From Streptomyces jeddahensis (lineage in GTDB: Bacteria; Actinomycetota; Actinomycetes; Streptomycetales; Streptomycetaceae): a DNA stretch of 64,000 bases. The position numbers and the translations under genes are program-made. Shown here piece after piece: positions 56,601-64,000 of this stretch. The notes beneath the pieces are model-generated. The model was not told the origin of the DNA. It saw only the letters and a list, made by a program, of their open reading frames with translations, and made no database searches. How positions within the stretch are numbered: position 1 is the first letter of the stretch; every line of letters begins with the position of its first letter. The stretch spans positions 1-64,000 of the forward strand of contig NZ_LOHS01000070.1 in the NCBI RefSeq assembly GCF_001642995.1, read 5' to 3'.

Positions 56601-57008
56601 GGGGACGCGGTAGGCCCAGGAGAAGTACGAGAAGGGCTGGCCGTGCGAGGCGACGGCGAGGATGTCGGCCCTGCCGTCCTTCTCGGGGGGCGCCCAGCCG
56701 CACACGCGTGTGTCGATGCTCCCCCAATAGGTGAGCCGCCGCGCGGGGCCGCCGTCCACGGGGGCGATGTGGATCTCCGGATCAAGGCTGCGCCACGTCG
56801 TGAACGCGATGTGGCGCCCGTCGGGCGAGAAGCGGGGGTGGCTGACCTTGGTCCGGTCGACGGTGAGTCGCCAGGCCCGCTCCGGGGTCTTGCCCTCGGG
56901 CGTCAGAGCCGCCATCCACAGATCGTCCTCGGCCGCGAAGCAGAGGCGATCGCCATGCAGGTGCGGAAATCGCAGATACCCAGGTGTGTAGTCGCTCGCG
57001 TCGCTCAC
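53625..57008 (-). CDS. Tricorn protease homologue (S41 family)
   Basis: A 1127-residue self-compartmentalising protease. Two N-terminal beta-propellers (about 10-680, many SPDGRxI blades), a helical C1 domain, a PDZ domain (GILLGANLVRRGDNW to ILTHVDGRPVDPVTGPY) and a C2 domain. Catalytic residues align as His784 in GTSHAYV, and Ser1007-Asp1008 in EATSSDGD. Actinomycete tricorns act with peptidases downstream of the proteasome. An Ala/Ser/Glu repeat insert (SEAAGASEA-type, coded at 55640-55740) interrupts the second propeller. GTG 57008 has no clear ribosome site. Cellular location is presumably cytosolic. Confidence 0.92.
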   Translation of the reverse strand: MSDASDYTPGYLRFPHLHGDRLCFAAEDDLWMAALTPEGKTPERAWRLTVDRTKVSHPRFSPDGRHIAFTTWRSLDPEIHIAPVDGGPARRLTYWGSIDTRVCGWAPPEKDGRADILAVASHGQPFSYFSWAYRVPTDGSPGNKLPWGPVSDIAIADVKGEHLTLLLTGKPPHEPASWKRYRGGAMGRLWLQGRQIAADLDGHLESPMFVDGRIAFLSDHEGVGNLYSCLPDGSDLRRHTDHDAFYARHASSDGMRIVYQCAGELWLVDDLSPGGEPRRLDVRLGGPRAGRRRYQVPAANNIDALSVDTTGRASAVVVRGSLYWLTHRDGPSRAIKDTAGERVRMPEMLGTGGQVAYVTDADGEDAVEIADLPRASGAREPRRLASGRLGRVLELVSDPAGERLAIASHDGRLLLIDVLGEGGAEEAEGASEAVGASEAAGASEAESASEAAGASEAGAGEVAELIRSINGPVRDLAFSPDGAWITWSHPGIGRSLRQIKIARISDRTIVDVTNGRFEDENPVFTRDGRYLAFLSWRGFDPVYDVHTGDLSFPLGCRPYLVPLSSATPSPFALSPDGRPAAGGLDPDESGTGGGTVIVETEGLENRVTPFPVSASKYSALRPVAGGGLVWLRWPISGALGETFVNPSDTSGRPTLEYFDIAKARKSELVVHLDSFAVSGDGTRLVVADEGDLKAVPSNELGDSDSTVWIDLRRILHEVDPGAEWRQAYNEAGRIIRDYFWEPHMCGIDWPAVLDQYRPLVERVASPDEFADLMREVLGELGTSHAYVTPARRNEGPPHYQRAIGLLGANLVRRGDNWVVRRVLPGESSDSKARSPLAGHGIREGEILTHVDGRPVDPVTGPYPLLAGAGGTTVELTFATAEGKGHARRVAVIPLIDERPLRYQDWVAKRRAVVRELSGGKCGYLHIPDMGGSGWAQFNRDLRMEVSRPALIVDVRGNAGGHISELVIEKLTRTILGWDLTRNAQPISYTSNAPRGPIVALADEATSSDGDMITAAFKLLELGPVVGQRTWGGVVGMTGRHRLGDGTIITVPMNAAWFDAYGWSVENHGVTPDIEVARTPVDWAEGRNTQLHKAVEVALDLLTHHPAASPPDYSRVPKRTRPKLPPRQ
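55640..55740 (-). repeat. 18-bp repeats coding a Gly-Ala-Ser-Glu-Ala insert in the tricorn gene
   Basis: Units close to GAAGCGCCCGCAGCCTCC recur five to six times. They translate (minus strand) to repeated EAxGASEA, an in-frame low-complexity loop between propeller blades. Confidence 0.65.
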
Positions 57009-57113
57009 GCAACCATGCTTTTACTCGGAACGGGTCATGGCAAGTTATCCCGTTATGGGGATTTTTGGTCGACCTTCTCAGGACCTCGGAAGCGCCGTAG
57101 TGACGCGGGACAC

Positions 57114-57178
57114 GTACGAAACCGTTTCGTTTCGATAGGAGGAGGGCTAAGCTCTCCGCTGTACGAACCCGTTTCGTT
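57114..57178. promoter_or_regulatory. Twin TetR operators upstream of the TetR/MMPL genes
   Basis: GTACGAAACCGTTTCGTT at 57114-57131 and GTACGAACCCGTTTCGTT at 57161-57178 differ in one base and are 47 bp apart. Each holds a CGAAMC-N-GTTTCG palindrome. They bracket a likely -10 (TAAGCT near 57148). The second ends 15 bp before the TetR start. Confidence 0.8.
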
Positions 57179-57192
57179 CGGAGTGGGAGTGG

Positions 57193-57789
57193 ATGAACAT
57201 GGCTGAAGCCGCGACGGTGCGCCGCAGCCGGATCACGCCCGAGCGCGAGGCCGAGCTCTACACGGCCGTGCTCGACCTGCTCCGCGAGGTCGGCTACGAC
57301 GCCCTGACCATGGACGCCGTGGCAACCCGCACCCGGTCCAGCAAGGCCACCCTCTACCGCCAGTGGGGGAGCAAGGCGGAGCTGGTCGTCAAGGCGCTCC
57401 GGCACCAGAAGCCGGTGACCATAGGCGAGATCGACACCGGGAGCCTGCGGGGCGACTTCCACGAGATGGTGACGCGTGAGGACGACTGCCGCATGGAGCA
57501 GGACACCTCGCTGATGCGGGGCCTGGCCATGGCGGTGCACGAGAACCCCGATCTTCTGCGCGCCCTTCGTGAGCTGCTGTTCGAGCCGGAGATGACCGGC
57601 CTCGACCGGATACTGCGGCGGGCCGTGGAGCGGGGGGAGATCCGTGCGGACAACCCCGCGCTGGACTACGTCCCGCACATGCTGGTCGGCGCCGTCGTCG
57701 TCCGGGGCATGGTCGACAACCAGCCTCCGACGCAGGCCTTCCTCACCTCGTACATCGACGCCGTGGTCCTCCCCGCCCTCGGCGCCTGA
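57193..57789 (+). CDS. TetR/AcrR family repressor
   Basis: A 198-residue repressor. The helix-turn-helix is LDLLREVGYDALTMDAVATRTRSSKATLYRQWGSKAELV (near 28-66). A TetR_C_11-type ligand domain follows. ATG 57193 (or 57199) has GGGAGTGG upstream. Twin operators lie directly before it, so it represses itself, and through read-through the MMPL transporter 112 bp downstream. Confidence 0.88.
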   Translation: MNMAEAATVRRSRITPEREAELYTAVLDLLREVGYDALTMDAVATRTRSSKATLYRQWGSKAELVVKALRHQKPVTIGEIDTGSLRGDFHEMVTREDDCRMEQDTSLMRGLAMAVHENPDLLRALRELLFEPEMTGLDRILRRAVERGEIRADNPALDYVPHMLVGAVVVRGMVDNQPPTQAFLTSYIDAVVLPALGA

Positions 57790-57901
57790 CACCACAGGGT
57801 TCCGCACCCCTCACCGCAGCACCTGACGCGGCCGCTCACGTCGTCGGGCCGATGCCCCATGCCCTTCAAGACCCCACGACCTGACCCGGGAGTGCCTCCT
57901 C

Positions 57902-60820
57902 GTGGCCACATTCCTCTACAAACTAGGCCGATTCGCCTTTCGGCGACGACACTTCGTCGCCCTGCTCTGGGTGGCTCTGCTGACCCTCGCGGGCGTGGGT
58001 GCCGCACAGGCGCCCGCGGCGGGCTCCACCTCCTTCTCGATCCCCGGCACCGAGGCGCAGAAGGCCTTCGACCTGCTGGAGGACCGTTTCCCCGGCGCCA
58101 GTGCCGACGGGGCCACCGCGCGCGTCGTCTTCAAGGCGCCCGACGGCGAGAAGATCACCTCCTCCGCCAACAAGGCCCTCGTCAAGGACGCCGTCAAGGA
58201 GCTCGGTACCGGCTCCGAGGTCGCTTCCGTGGCCGATCCGTACCAGGCCAAGGCCGTCAGCCAGGACCGCACGATCGCGTACGCACAGGTGTCGTACAAG
58301 GTTGCCGGCATGGAGCTGGAGGACTCCTCGCGTGACGCGCTCGAGGACACCGCCCAGGAGGCGCGGGACGCGGGGCTGACCGTCGAGATCGGCGGTGACG
58401 CGCTCCAGGCGGTCCCCCACACGGGCGCCACCGAGATCATCGGCATCGGCGTCGCCGCGGTCGTCCTCGTGATCACGTTCGGCTCGCTGATCGCGGCCGG
58501 GCTGCCGCTGCTCACCGCGCTGATCGGCGTCGGCATCGGCATCTCCACGATCACCGCGCTCGCCAACACGCTCGAACTGGGCTCCACCACCTCCACGCTT
58601 GCGATGATGATCGGCCTCGCCGTCGGCATCGACTACGCCCTCTTCATCGTCTCCCGCTACCGCGCCGAGCTCGCCGAGGGCCGTGAGCGCGAGGAGGCGG
58701 CGGGACGGGCCGTCGGCACCGCGGGTTCCGCGGTGGTCTTCGCCGGTCTCACGGTCGTGATCGCGCTGGTGGGTCTGGCCGTGGTCAACATCCCGATGCT
58801 CACCAAGATGGGCGTCGCGGCGGCCGGCACCGTCGTCATCGCGGTCCTCATCGCGCTCACCCTCGTCCCGGCGCTGCTCGGATATGTGGGCAGGAAGGTC
58901 AAGCCCGCGGGAGAGAAGAGCAGGCTGCTGGGCGGCGGCCGCAAGAAGGCCAAGGGCGAGTCCGGTGGGCACACCGCGGAGAAGCCGAACATGGGCACGC
59001 GCTGGGCGCGCTTCGTCGTCCGTCGTCCGCTCGCCGTGCTGCTGCTCGGCGTCGTGGGCCTCGGTGCCGCCGCGGTCCCGGCCACCTCGCTCGAGCTCGG
59101 CCTGCCCGACGACGGTTCGCAGCCGACCAGCACCACGCAGCGCAAGGCGTACGACCTGCTCTCCGAGGGCTTCGGGCCCGGCTTCAACGGGCCGCTGATG
59201 GTCGTCGTCGACGCGAAGTCCAGCGACGCCCCGAAGGCGGCCGTCAGGGAAGTGACCTCGACGGTCAAGGGCCTCGACGACGTGGCCGCGGTGACCCCCG
59301 CGACGTACAACAAGGCCGGCGACACCGCGATGATCACCGTGGTCCCGGACTCCAAGCCGTCCTCGGCCACGACCGAGGACCTGGTGCACGCCATCCGTGA
59401 CGCGGGCGCCGGCATAAAGGCCGACACCGACGCGAAGGTGCTGGTCACCGGCTCCACCGCGATGAACATCGACGTCTCGCAGAAGCTCAATGACGCGCTG
59501 CTGCCGTATCTGACGCTGGTCGTCGGCCTGGCGTTCCTGCTGCTGATCGTCGTCTTCCGCTCCATCCTGGTGCCGCTCAAGGCCGCGCTCGGCTTCCTCC
59601 TCTCCGTGCTCGCCGCGCTCGGCGCCGTCGTCGCGGTGTTCCAGTGGGGCTGGCTCGCCGACCTCATCGGCGTCGAGGAGACCGGTCCCGTGATGTCGAT
59701 GATGCCGATCTTCATGGTGGGTGTCGTCTTCGGCCTGGCCATGGACTACGAGGTCTTCCTTGTCACGCGTATGCGCGAGGCGTTCGTGCACGGGGAGCAG
59801 CCCCGGGAGGCGATCGTCACCGGGTTCCGGCACGGGGCCCGGGTGGTCTCGGCCGCGGCCGTCATCATGATCGCGGTGTTCGCGGGCTTCATCGGCTCCA
59901 GCGAGTCGATGATCAAGATGATCGGCTTCGGGCTCGCCATCGCCGTCTTCTTCGACGCGTTCATCGTGCGGATGGCCATCGTCCCGGCGGTCCTGGCGCT
60001 GTTCGGCAAGGCGGCCTGGTGGCTGCCCCGGTGGCTCGACCGCGCCCTGCCGAACGTCGACGTCGAGGGCGAGGGCCTGCGCGACCTCCACGGCACCTCC
60101 AAGGACTCCGACCCGGAGCCCGTGGGGGTGGTCATCCCGGCCCCGGGCGACACCGTGCCCGTGGCGGTGCGCGAGCCGGTGGCCGTGGGGGTGGGCGCGG
60201 CCGGGTCCGATTCCGGGCTCGCCCGGGTGCAGGAGCTCCAGGGGCAGGCCCTGGCCGGTACGGCAGCCGGTTCGGGTAACGGGTTCTACGGGTCGAACGG
60301 CTGTGGCATCCACGGCACCGTCCGCAACGCGAGCGGTGTGGGCGTCGCGGGCGCCGCGGTGACGCTGATCTCGCCGAGCGGACGGCAGCTGGGCCGCTCC
60401 GTGGCGGGCGCCGACGGCTCGTACGCGGTGGACGCCCCCGGGTCCGGCAGTTACGTGGTGATCGTGGCGGCCGAGGGGCACCAGCCGCACGCGTCCACGA
60501 TCGCTGTGGGCGAGGAGGCGCTGGCCCACGACATCGTGCTCTCCGGTGGGAGCGTCCCGGGTGCGTCGGTGCGGGGCGTCGTGTGTGCGGGCGCGGACAG
60601 CCGGCCGCTGCCGGATGCGCGGGTCACGCTCGTGGACGCGGCGGGCCACGTGGTCGCCACCGCCACCACCGGCGAGGACGGCGCGTACTCCTTCACCGAC
60701 CTGGCCGCCGGTGATTACTCGATCGTCGCCAGCGGCTACCCGCCGGTGGCGAGCGCGCTGCAGGTCGACGGGGCCGGAGTGGACGGCTTCGACATCAGCC
60801 TGCACCACGTGGACGAGTAG
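57902..60820 (+). CDS. MMPL (RND) transporter fused to two carboxypeptidase-regulatory-like domains
   Basis: A 972-residue protein. Residues 1-710 form the standard MMPL exporter with two sets of helices (GIGIGVAAVVLVITFGSLIAAG and TLVVGLAFLLLIVVFRSILVPL), the proton-path motifs GIDYALFIVSRYR and AMDYEVFLVTRMRE, and two large outer loops. After a linker (about 715-800) come two beta-sandwich repeats: GCGIHGTVRNASGVGVAGAAV to about 886, and SVRGVVCAGADSRPLPDARV to 972, which match CarboxypepD_reg domains. The C-terminus of MMPL proteins normally faces the cytosol, where such domains are unusual. GTG 57902 has GGAG eight bases upstream. It follows its TetR repressor. Confidence 0.9.
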   Translation: MATFLYKLGRFAFRRRHFVALLWVALLTLAGVGAAQAPAAGSTSFSIPGTEAQKAFDLLEDRFPGASADGATARVVFKAPDGEKITSSANKALVKDAVKELGTGSEVASVADPYQAKAVSQDRTIAYAQVSYKVAGMELEDSSRDALEDTAQEARDAGLTVEIGGDALQAVPHTGATEIIGIGVAAVVLVITFGSLIAAGLPLLTALIGVGIGISTITALANTLELGSTTSTLAMMIGLAVGIDYALFIVSRYRAELAEGREREEAAGRAVGTAGSAVVFAGLTVVIALVGLAVVNIPMLTKMGVAAAGTVVIAVLIALTLVPALLGYVGRKVKPAGEKSRLLGGGRKKAKGESGGHTAEKPNMGTRWARFVVRRPLAVLLLGVVGLGAAAVPATSLELGLPDDGSQPTSTTQRKAYDLLSEGFGPGFNGPLMVVVDAKSSDAPKAAVREVTSTVKGLDDVAAVTPATYNKAGDTAMITVVPDSKPSSATTEDLVHAIRDAGAGIKADTDAKVLVTGSTAMNIDVSQKLNDALLPYLTLVVGLAFLLLIVVFRSILVPLKAALGFLLSVLAALGAVVAVFQWGWLADLIGVEETGPVMSMMPIFMVGVVFGLAMDYEVFLVTRMREAFVHGEQPREAIVTGFRHGARVVSAAAVIMIAVFAGFIGSSESMIKMIGFGLAIAVFFDAFIVRMAIVPAVLALFGKAAWWLPRWLDRALPNVDVEGEGLRDLHGTSKDSDPEPVGVVIPAPGDTVPVAVREPVAVGVGAAGSDSGLARVQELQGQALAGTAAGSGNGFYGSNGCGIHGTVRNASGVGVAGAAVTLISPSGRQLGRSVAGADGSYAVDAPGSGSYVVIVAAEGHQPHASTIAVGEEALAHDIVLSGGSVPGASVRGVVCAGADSRPLPDARVTLVDAAGHVVATATTGEDGAYSFTDLAAGDYSIVASGYPPVASALQVDGAGVDGFDISLHHVDE

Positions 60821-60967
60821 GACAGGCGCCTCAGGACAGCACACCTGAGGACACATGGCCTCCGGGTCCTCACCCAGTGCCTTAGAAGGGACTGGGTGGT
60901 CCCCCGAGAGCGGGGAGGGACGGACCCGGGCGCGCCGCCCGTGGGGACGGGGCAGGCGCAAGGGGAA

Positions 60968-61006
60968 GGGCCCGGTGGCAGCGCGAGCGGCGCTGCCACC
61001 GGGCCC
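60968..61006. terminator. Bidirectional terminator, MMPL / ssgE
   Basis: A perfect 17-bp stem (60968-60984 with 60990-61006) around GAGCG, between convergent genes. A weaker CACCCAGT/ACTGGGTG stem lies at about 60872-60899. Confidence 0.85.
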
Positions 61007-61067
61007 ACGCGCGTGTGGACGTCCTGGATCCGCCCCGGACGAGTCCGCTTCCGGCGCGTCCGCCGTC

Positions 61068-61433
61068 TCAGTGCGTGATCGGGCCCGTCGCCATGTACGT
61101 CCGGCGCAGGAAGCGGATCAGGGCGGACGAGTCGAACTGCACGACCGCCACGCCCTCGCGGGAGTGGAACTCCATCACGGCCTGCACACGGCCGCACGGC
61201 CAGATGCGCACGTCGCCGCTGTCGGCCGGGGCGCGCAGCCCCTCCTCCAGCAGCGCGCGGCGGAAGACCCAGTCGTGCCGCTGTGGGGAACCCGGGACTC
61301 CGGGGAGGCTGACCCGGATGGAATCCGGGTCGGACTGCGGGTCGTAGCTCAGTTCCACGGGGAGCGGCTGGTCGTCTGCGGCGTCGGTCACCAGATGGGC
61401 TCGTGCGTGCTGCTCGACGGTGGTGGCTGACAT
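61068..61433 (-). CDS. ssgE: SsgA-like sporulation/cell division protein
   Basis: A 121-residue SALP. The family core PLPVELSYDPQSDPDSIRVSL, VFRRALLEEGLRAPADSGDVRIWP and SSALIRFLRRTYMATGP is complete. ATG 61433 has GAGGAG eight bases upstream. SALPs steer septum placement and spore separation. The location beside the cbiMQO-type genes matches ssgE of S. coelicolor as I recall, so that paralogue is proposed; ssgD or others cannot be excluded. Confidence 0.85.
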   Translation of the reverse strand: MSATTVEQHARAHLVTDAADDQPLPVELSYDPQSDPDSIRVSLPGVPGSPQRHDWVFRRALLEEGLRAPADSGDVRIWPCGRVQAVMEFHSREGVAVVQFDSSALIRFLRRTYMATGPITH

Positions 61434-61522
61434 CGGAGACTCCTCACGGTCGACCCCCTTTGTCATCTAATGTCGCATATTTTCCTGAACGCGCCCTTTA
61501 GTTATTGGTTAATGTCTCGCTC

Positions 61523-61539
61523 TTGCAAGCAGTTCGCAA
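61523..61539. promoter_or_regulatory. Nur box overlapping the promoter of the ECF metal transporter
   Basis: TTGCAA-GCAGT-TCGCAA matches the S. coelicolor Nur (nickel-responsive Fur family) consensus tTGCaa-N5-ttGCAA. It overlaps a -35 position relative to TATCAT at 61548-61553. Ni-Nur would repress the operon when nickel is sufficient, which argues that this transporter carries nickel. Confidence 0.7.
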
Positions 61540-61633
61540 CAAGGCACTATCATCGAACGGTTCGCCATGTGCTCCCCGTGCATGCCGAACCGGACGGAGC
61601 CGGAGACACCGGAGCAGGAGAGCGAGCCCACCC

Positions 61634-62689
61634 ATGCATGTCCCTGACGGATTCATCGACGCTCCCGTCTCGGCCGCCGCCGGCGTGGTCGCCGCGGGTG
61701 CCGTGGCGGTCAGCCTCAAGGGCGCCCGGCGCGAGCTGGACGAGCGCACCGCGCCGCTCGCCGGGCTCGTCGCCGCCTTCATCTTCGCGGTGCAGATGCT
61801 GAACTTCCCGGTCGCCGCAGGCACCAGCGGCCATCTGCTCGGCGGTGCGCTCGCGGCGATACTCGTCGGCCCGTACACCGGAGTCCTGTGCGTCTCCGTC
61901 GTCCTGCTGATGCAGGGCGTCCTCTTCGCGGACGGCGGCCTCACCGCGCTCGGCGTCAACATCACGGACATGGCGGTCGTCACCACCGTCGTCGCGTACG
62001 CCGTCTTCCGGGGCCTCGTGAAGGTGCTGCCGCGCACGCGCCGCTCCGTCACCGTCGCGTCCTTCGTCGCCGCGCTGCTGTCCGTCCCCGCCGCCGCCAT
62101 CGCGTTCACGCTGATCTACGCCGTGGGCGGCACGACCGACGTGGCGATCGGCAAGGTCGCGACCGCGATGATCGGCGTGCACATCCTGATCGGCATCGGC
62201 GAGGCCGCGATCACCGCACTCACGGTCGGCGCCGTCATCGCCGTCCGGCCCGACCTCGTGTACGGCGCCCGCGGGCTGACCGTGCCGCTCAAGCTCCGCG
62301 TCAACGGCGAGCTGGTCGACGCGCCCGCCGCTCAGCCCCAGCCGGTCGCCGCCCGGTCGCCCCGCAAGATCTGGATCACCGGCCTGGTCACCTCCCTCGT
62401 CCTGGCGGGCTTCGTCAGCTTCTACGCCTCCGCGAGCCCCGACGGACTGGAGAAGGTCGCCCAGGACAACGGCATCGACAAGAAGACCGAGGAGCACGCC
62501 TCCTCCGACTCGCCGCTCGCCGACTACGGCGTCAAGGACATCAGCGACGCCCGCCTCTCCGGCGGCCTCGCGGGCGTGATCGGCGTCGGCGTCACGGTCG
62601 TCGCGGGCAGCGCCGTCTTCTGGGCGGTCCACCGCCGCCGCACCGAGGACACCGGCCCCACCGCCGTACCGCAGCAGGAGACCGTCTGA
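61634..62689 (+). CDS. ECF nickel/cobalt transporter substrate component (CbiM-CbiN/NikMN fusion)
   Basis: A 351-residue membrane protein. It begins MHVPDGF, where Met1 and His2 are metal ligands of the CbiM/NikM fold, which fixes the start at ATG 61634. The S-component spans residues 1-225 (PVAAGTSGHLLGGALAAILVGP, VLLMQGVLFADGGLTALGVNITDM). A linker leads to a CbiN/NikN-type domain with one helix before SFYASASPDGLEKVAQDNGID (PDGLE motif) and one near the C-terminus. A Nur box upstream favours nickel. The Q and O components follow directly. Confidence 0.9.
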   Translation: MHVPDGFIDAPVSAAAGVVAAGAVAVSLKGARRELDERTAPLAGLVAAFIFAVQMLNFPVAAGTSGHLLGGALAAILVGPYTGVLCVSVVLLMQGVLFADGGLTALGVNITDMAVVTTVVAYAVFRGLVKVLPRTRRSVTVASFVAALLSVPAAAIAFTLIYAVGGTTDVAIGKVATAMIGVHILIGIGEAAITALTVGAVIAVRPDLVYGARGLTVPLKLRVNGELVDAPAAQPQPVAARSPRKIWITGLVTSLVLAGFVSFYASASPDGLEKVAQDNGIDKKTEEHASSDSPLADYGVKDISDARLSGGLAGVIGVGVTVVAGSAVFWAVHRRRTEDTGPTAVPQQETV

Positions 62690-62690
62690 C

Positions 62691-63452
62691 ATGGGCGCGG
62701 GCCATGCGCACAGGCTCTACCGGCACGGGCACTCGCCCGTGCACCGGCTGCCCCCGCACACCAAGCTCGCGGCCGTCTTCGCGTTCGTGGTGGTCGTCGT
62801 CTCGACACCGCGCGAGGCGATGTGGGCCTTCGGGCTGTACGCGGTGCTGCTGGGAGTCGTCGCATACGTCGCCCGCGTCCCGTCCGGCTTCCTGCTCAAG
62901 CGGCTGCTGATCGAGGTCCCGTTCGTGGCGTTCGCCGTGCTGCTGCCGTTCGTCGCGCAGGGCGAACGCGTCGACGTCCTCGGCCTGTCCCTCAGCGTGA
63001 ACGGCCTGTGGGGCGCCTGGAACGTACTCGCCAAGGGCACCCTCGGCGTCGCCGCCTCCGTCCTGCTCGCCGCCACCACCGAACTGCGCGAGCTGCTGCT
63101 CGGCCTGCAGCGCCTCAAACTGCCTCCGCTGCTCGTCCAGATCGCGTCCTTCATGATCCGCTACGGCGACGTGATCACGGACGAGATGCGCCGCATGAAG
63201 ATCGCGCGCGAGTCGCGCGGCTTCGAGGCCAGCGGCATCCGCCACTGGGGCGTCCTCGCCAAGTCCGCGGGCGCCCTCTTCATCCGCTCGTACGAGAGGG
63301 GCGAGCGCGTGCACCTCGCGATGCTCAGCCGCGGCTACGCCGGAACGATGCCGGTCATCGACGAGGTGACCGCGACCCGGGCCCAGTGGTCCTCCGCACT
63401 GGCCCTCCCGTGCACCGCCCTTGTCGTATGTCTGCTGGGATGGACGCTGTGA
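62691..63452 (+). CDS. ECF transporter membrane (T) component CbiQ/NikQ-type
   Basis: A 253-residue T-component that couples the ATPase to the substrate protein. Helices include AAVFAFVVVVVSTPREAMWAF and LLKRLLIEVPFVAFAVLLPFV. The coupling motifs ITDEMRRMKIARESRG and ERGERVHLAMLSRG (Ala-Arg-Gly type) are seen near 160 and 205. It starts two bases after the upstream stop. Its last codons are part of a 21-bp tandem duplication. Confidence 0.9.
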   Translation: MGAGHAHRLYRHGHSPVHRLPPHTKLAAVFAFVVVVVSTPREAMWAFGLYAVLLGVVAYVARVPSGFLLKRLLIEVPFVAFAVLLPFVAQGERVDVLGLSLSVNGLWGAWNVLAKGTLGVAASVLLAATTELRELLLGLQRLKLPPLLVQIASFMIRYGDVITDEMRRMKIARESRGFEASGIRHWGVLAKSAGALFIRSYERGERVHLAMLSRGYAGTMPVIDEVTATRAQWSSALALPCTALVVCLLGWTL

Positions 63453-63474
63453 CTGCTGGGATGGACCCTGTGAC
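63433..63474 (+). repeat. 21-bp tandem duplication across the T-component stop
   Basis: TGCTGGGATGGACGCTGTGAC at 63433-63453 is repeated with one change at 63454-63474. The copy gives the following ATPase gene two equivalent ATG candidates (63440 and 63461) and moves its start relative to the T-component stop at 63452. Confidence 0.8.
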
Positions 63475-64000
63475 TCCCTCGCTTGACGTGGCCGGACTGG
63501 CCTTCGCGTACCCCGACGGGCACCAGGCCCTCTTCGGCGTCGATCTGCGCATCGAGCGCGGCGAGCGCGTCGCGCTGCTCGGGCCGAACGGCGCGGGCAA
63601 GACGACGCTCGTGCTGCACCTCAACGGCATCCTCACCGGCGGCGCCGGGACCGTGAAGGTCGCCGGGCTGCCTGTCGGCAAGCAGCACATGGCGGAGATC
63701 CGGCGGCGAGTCGGCATCGTCTTCCAGGACCCGGACGACCAGCTGTTCATGCCGACGGTGCGCGAGGACGTGGCCTTCGGGCCCGCGGCCGCCGGGATGA
63801 AGGGGCCCGAGCTCGAGGCCCGGGTACGGAAGGCGCTGGAGCAGGTCGGCATGGCGGAGTTCGCGGAACGGCCGCCGCACCATCTGTCGTTCGGGCAGCG
63901 TCGCCGGGTCGCCGTCGCGACGGTCCTGGCGATGGAGCCCGAGATCCTGGTCCTCGACGAGCCGTCGTCGAACCTCGACCCGGCGTCGCGGCGCGAACTC
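63461..64000 (+). CDS. ECF transporter ATPase CbiO/NikO-type (partial, cut by window end)
   Basis: The first 180 codons of an ABC ATPase. Walker A is GPNGAGKTT (near residue 47), the Q-loop GIVFQDPDDQLFMPTV contains the ECF-type DPDDQ, the signature is LSFGQRRRVAVA, and Walker B is ILVLDEPSSNLDP. ATG 63461 is chosen; ATG 63440 lies in the duplicated copy and overlaps the upstream gene. The C-terminus lies outside the window. Confidence 0.88.
   Translation, partial: MDPVTPSLDVAGLAFAYPDGHQALFGVDLRIERGERVALLGPNGAGKTTLVLHLNGILTGGAGTVKVAGLPVGKQHMAEIRRRVGIVFQDPDDQLFMPTVREDVAFGPAAAGMKGPELEARVRKALEQVGMAEFAERPPHHLSFGQRRRVAVATVLAMEPEILVLDEPSSNLDPASRREL

Noticed and set aside
53697..57206. Long plus-strand frame (about 1169 codons) antisense to the tricorn gene
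   Set aside because: Composition is a reflection of the tricorn codons (Ala/Val/Gly/Arg-rich, no domains). The minus-strand protein has all tricorn domains and catalytic residues.
61440..61633. Cobalamin riboswitch before the CbiM-type gene
   Set aside because: No B12-box-like sequence is present and the probable leader is only about 75 bases, too short for that aptamer.

Overview
The base composition (very GC-rich, third-position G/C codon use, leaderless starts, GTG/TTG/CTG start codons) and the gene content (hrdD, ssgE, a sepX/glpR divisome gene, fruRKA, SALP and tricorn families) point to a Streptomyces chromosome core region. Gene order resembles the hrdD-to-ssgE stretch of the S. coelicolor chromosome from memory; this was not checked by alignment.

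Layout. 1-1.3 kb: end of an unknown gene, a broken DUF6247-like remnant, and a Nudix-like gene behind an 18-bp palindrome. 1.3-4.6 kb: a sugar ABC importer split between two divergent units (permease and lipoprotein leftward, ATPase rightward). 4.7-10.7 kb: secreted M6 metalloprotease, TetR/DHA2 efflux pair, MarR/extradiol dioxygenase pair, GNAT. 10.8 kb: sigma factor hrdD under a textbook sigma-R promoter. 12-16 kb: fructose PTS operon fruR-fruK-fruA with a perfect split operator. 16-28 kb: DUF6227-like protein, self-cleaving P1 peptidase, pyruvate formate-lyase plus its activase, MscL, SAF protein, MTA phosphorylase, an FmdB/Ruc-like chaperone behind a CIRCE element, an MFS permease and a K+/H+ antiporter. 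28.5-38.5 kb: penicillin acylase, 5-FTHF cyclo-ligase, then galU-glp(moeA)-moaC-mogA-rimJ-like-sepX, which joins molybdenum cofactor genes to the gephyrin-like divisome pair.

38.6-45.9 kb: tRNA-Ala(CGC) is followed by a 7.27-kb block bounded by a 17-bp direct repeat of the tRNA 3' end. It carries LysR, a PrpF-family isomerase, a MatC-like carrier, an MFS exporter, a Gfo/Idh oxidoreductase and a VOC protein, and no integrase. It reads as an immobilised genomic island. The presumed original tRNA terminator lies just beyond the right repeat.

46-64 kb: GNAT and exonuclease III (divergent, leaderless), an orphan serine recombinase, MerR and a BVMO-hydrolase-SDR operon resembling the mycobacterial mymA-lipR-sadH order, a tricorn-type protease, a TetR/MMPL pair whose MMPL carries two C-terminal carboxypeptidase-regulatory-like domains, ssgE, and an ECF cobalt/nickel importer behind a likely Nur box, cut by the window end.

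Short in-phase tandem repeats (18-30 bp units, and one hexanucleotide array) recur in and between genes across the window.
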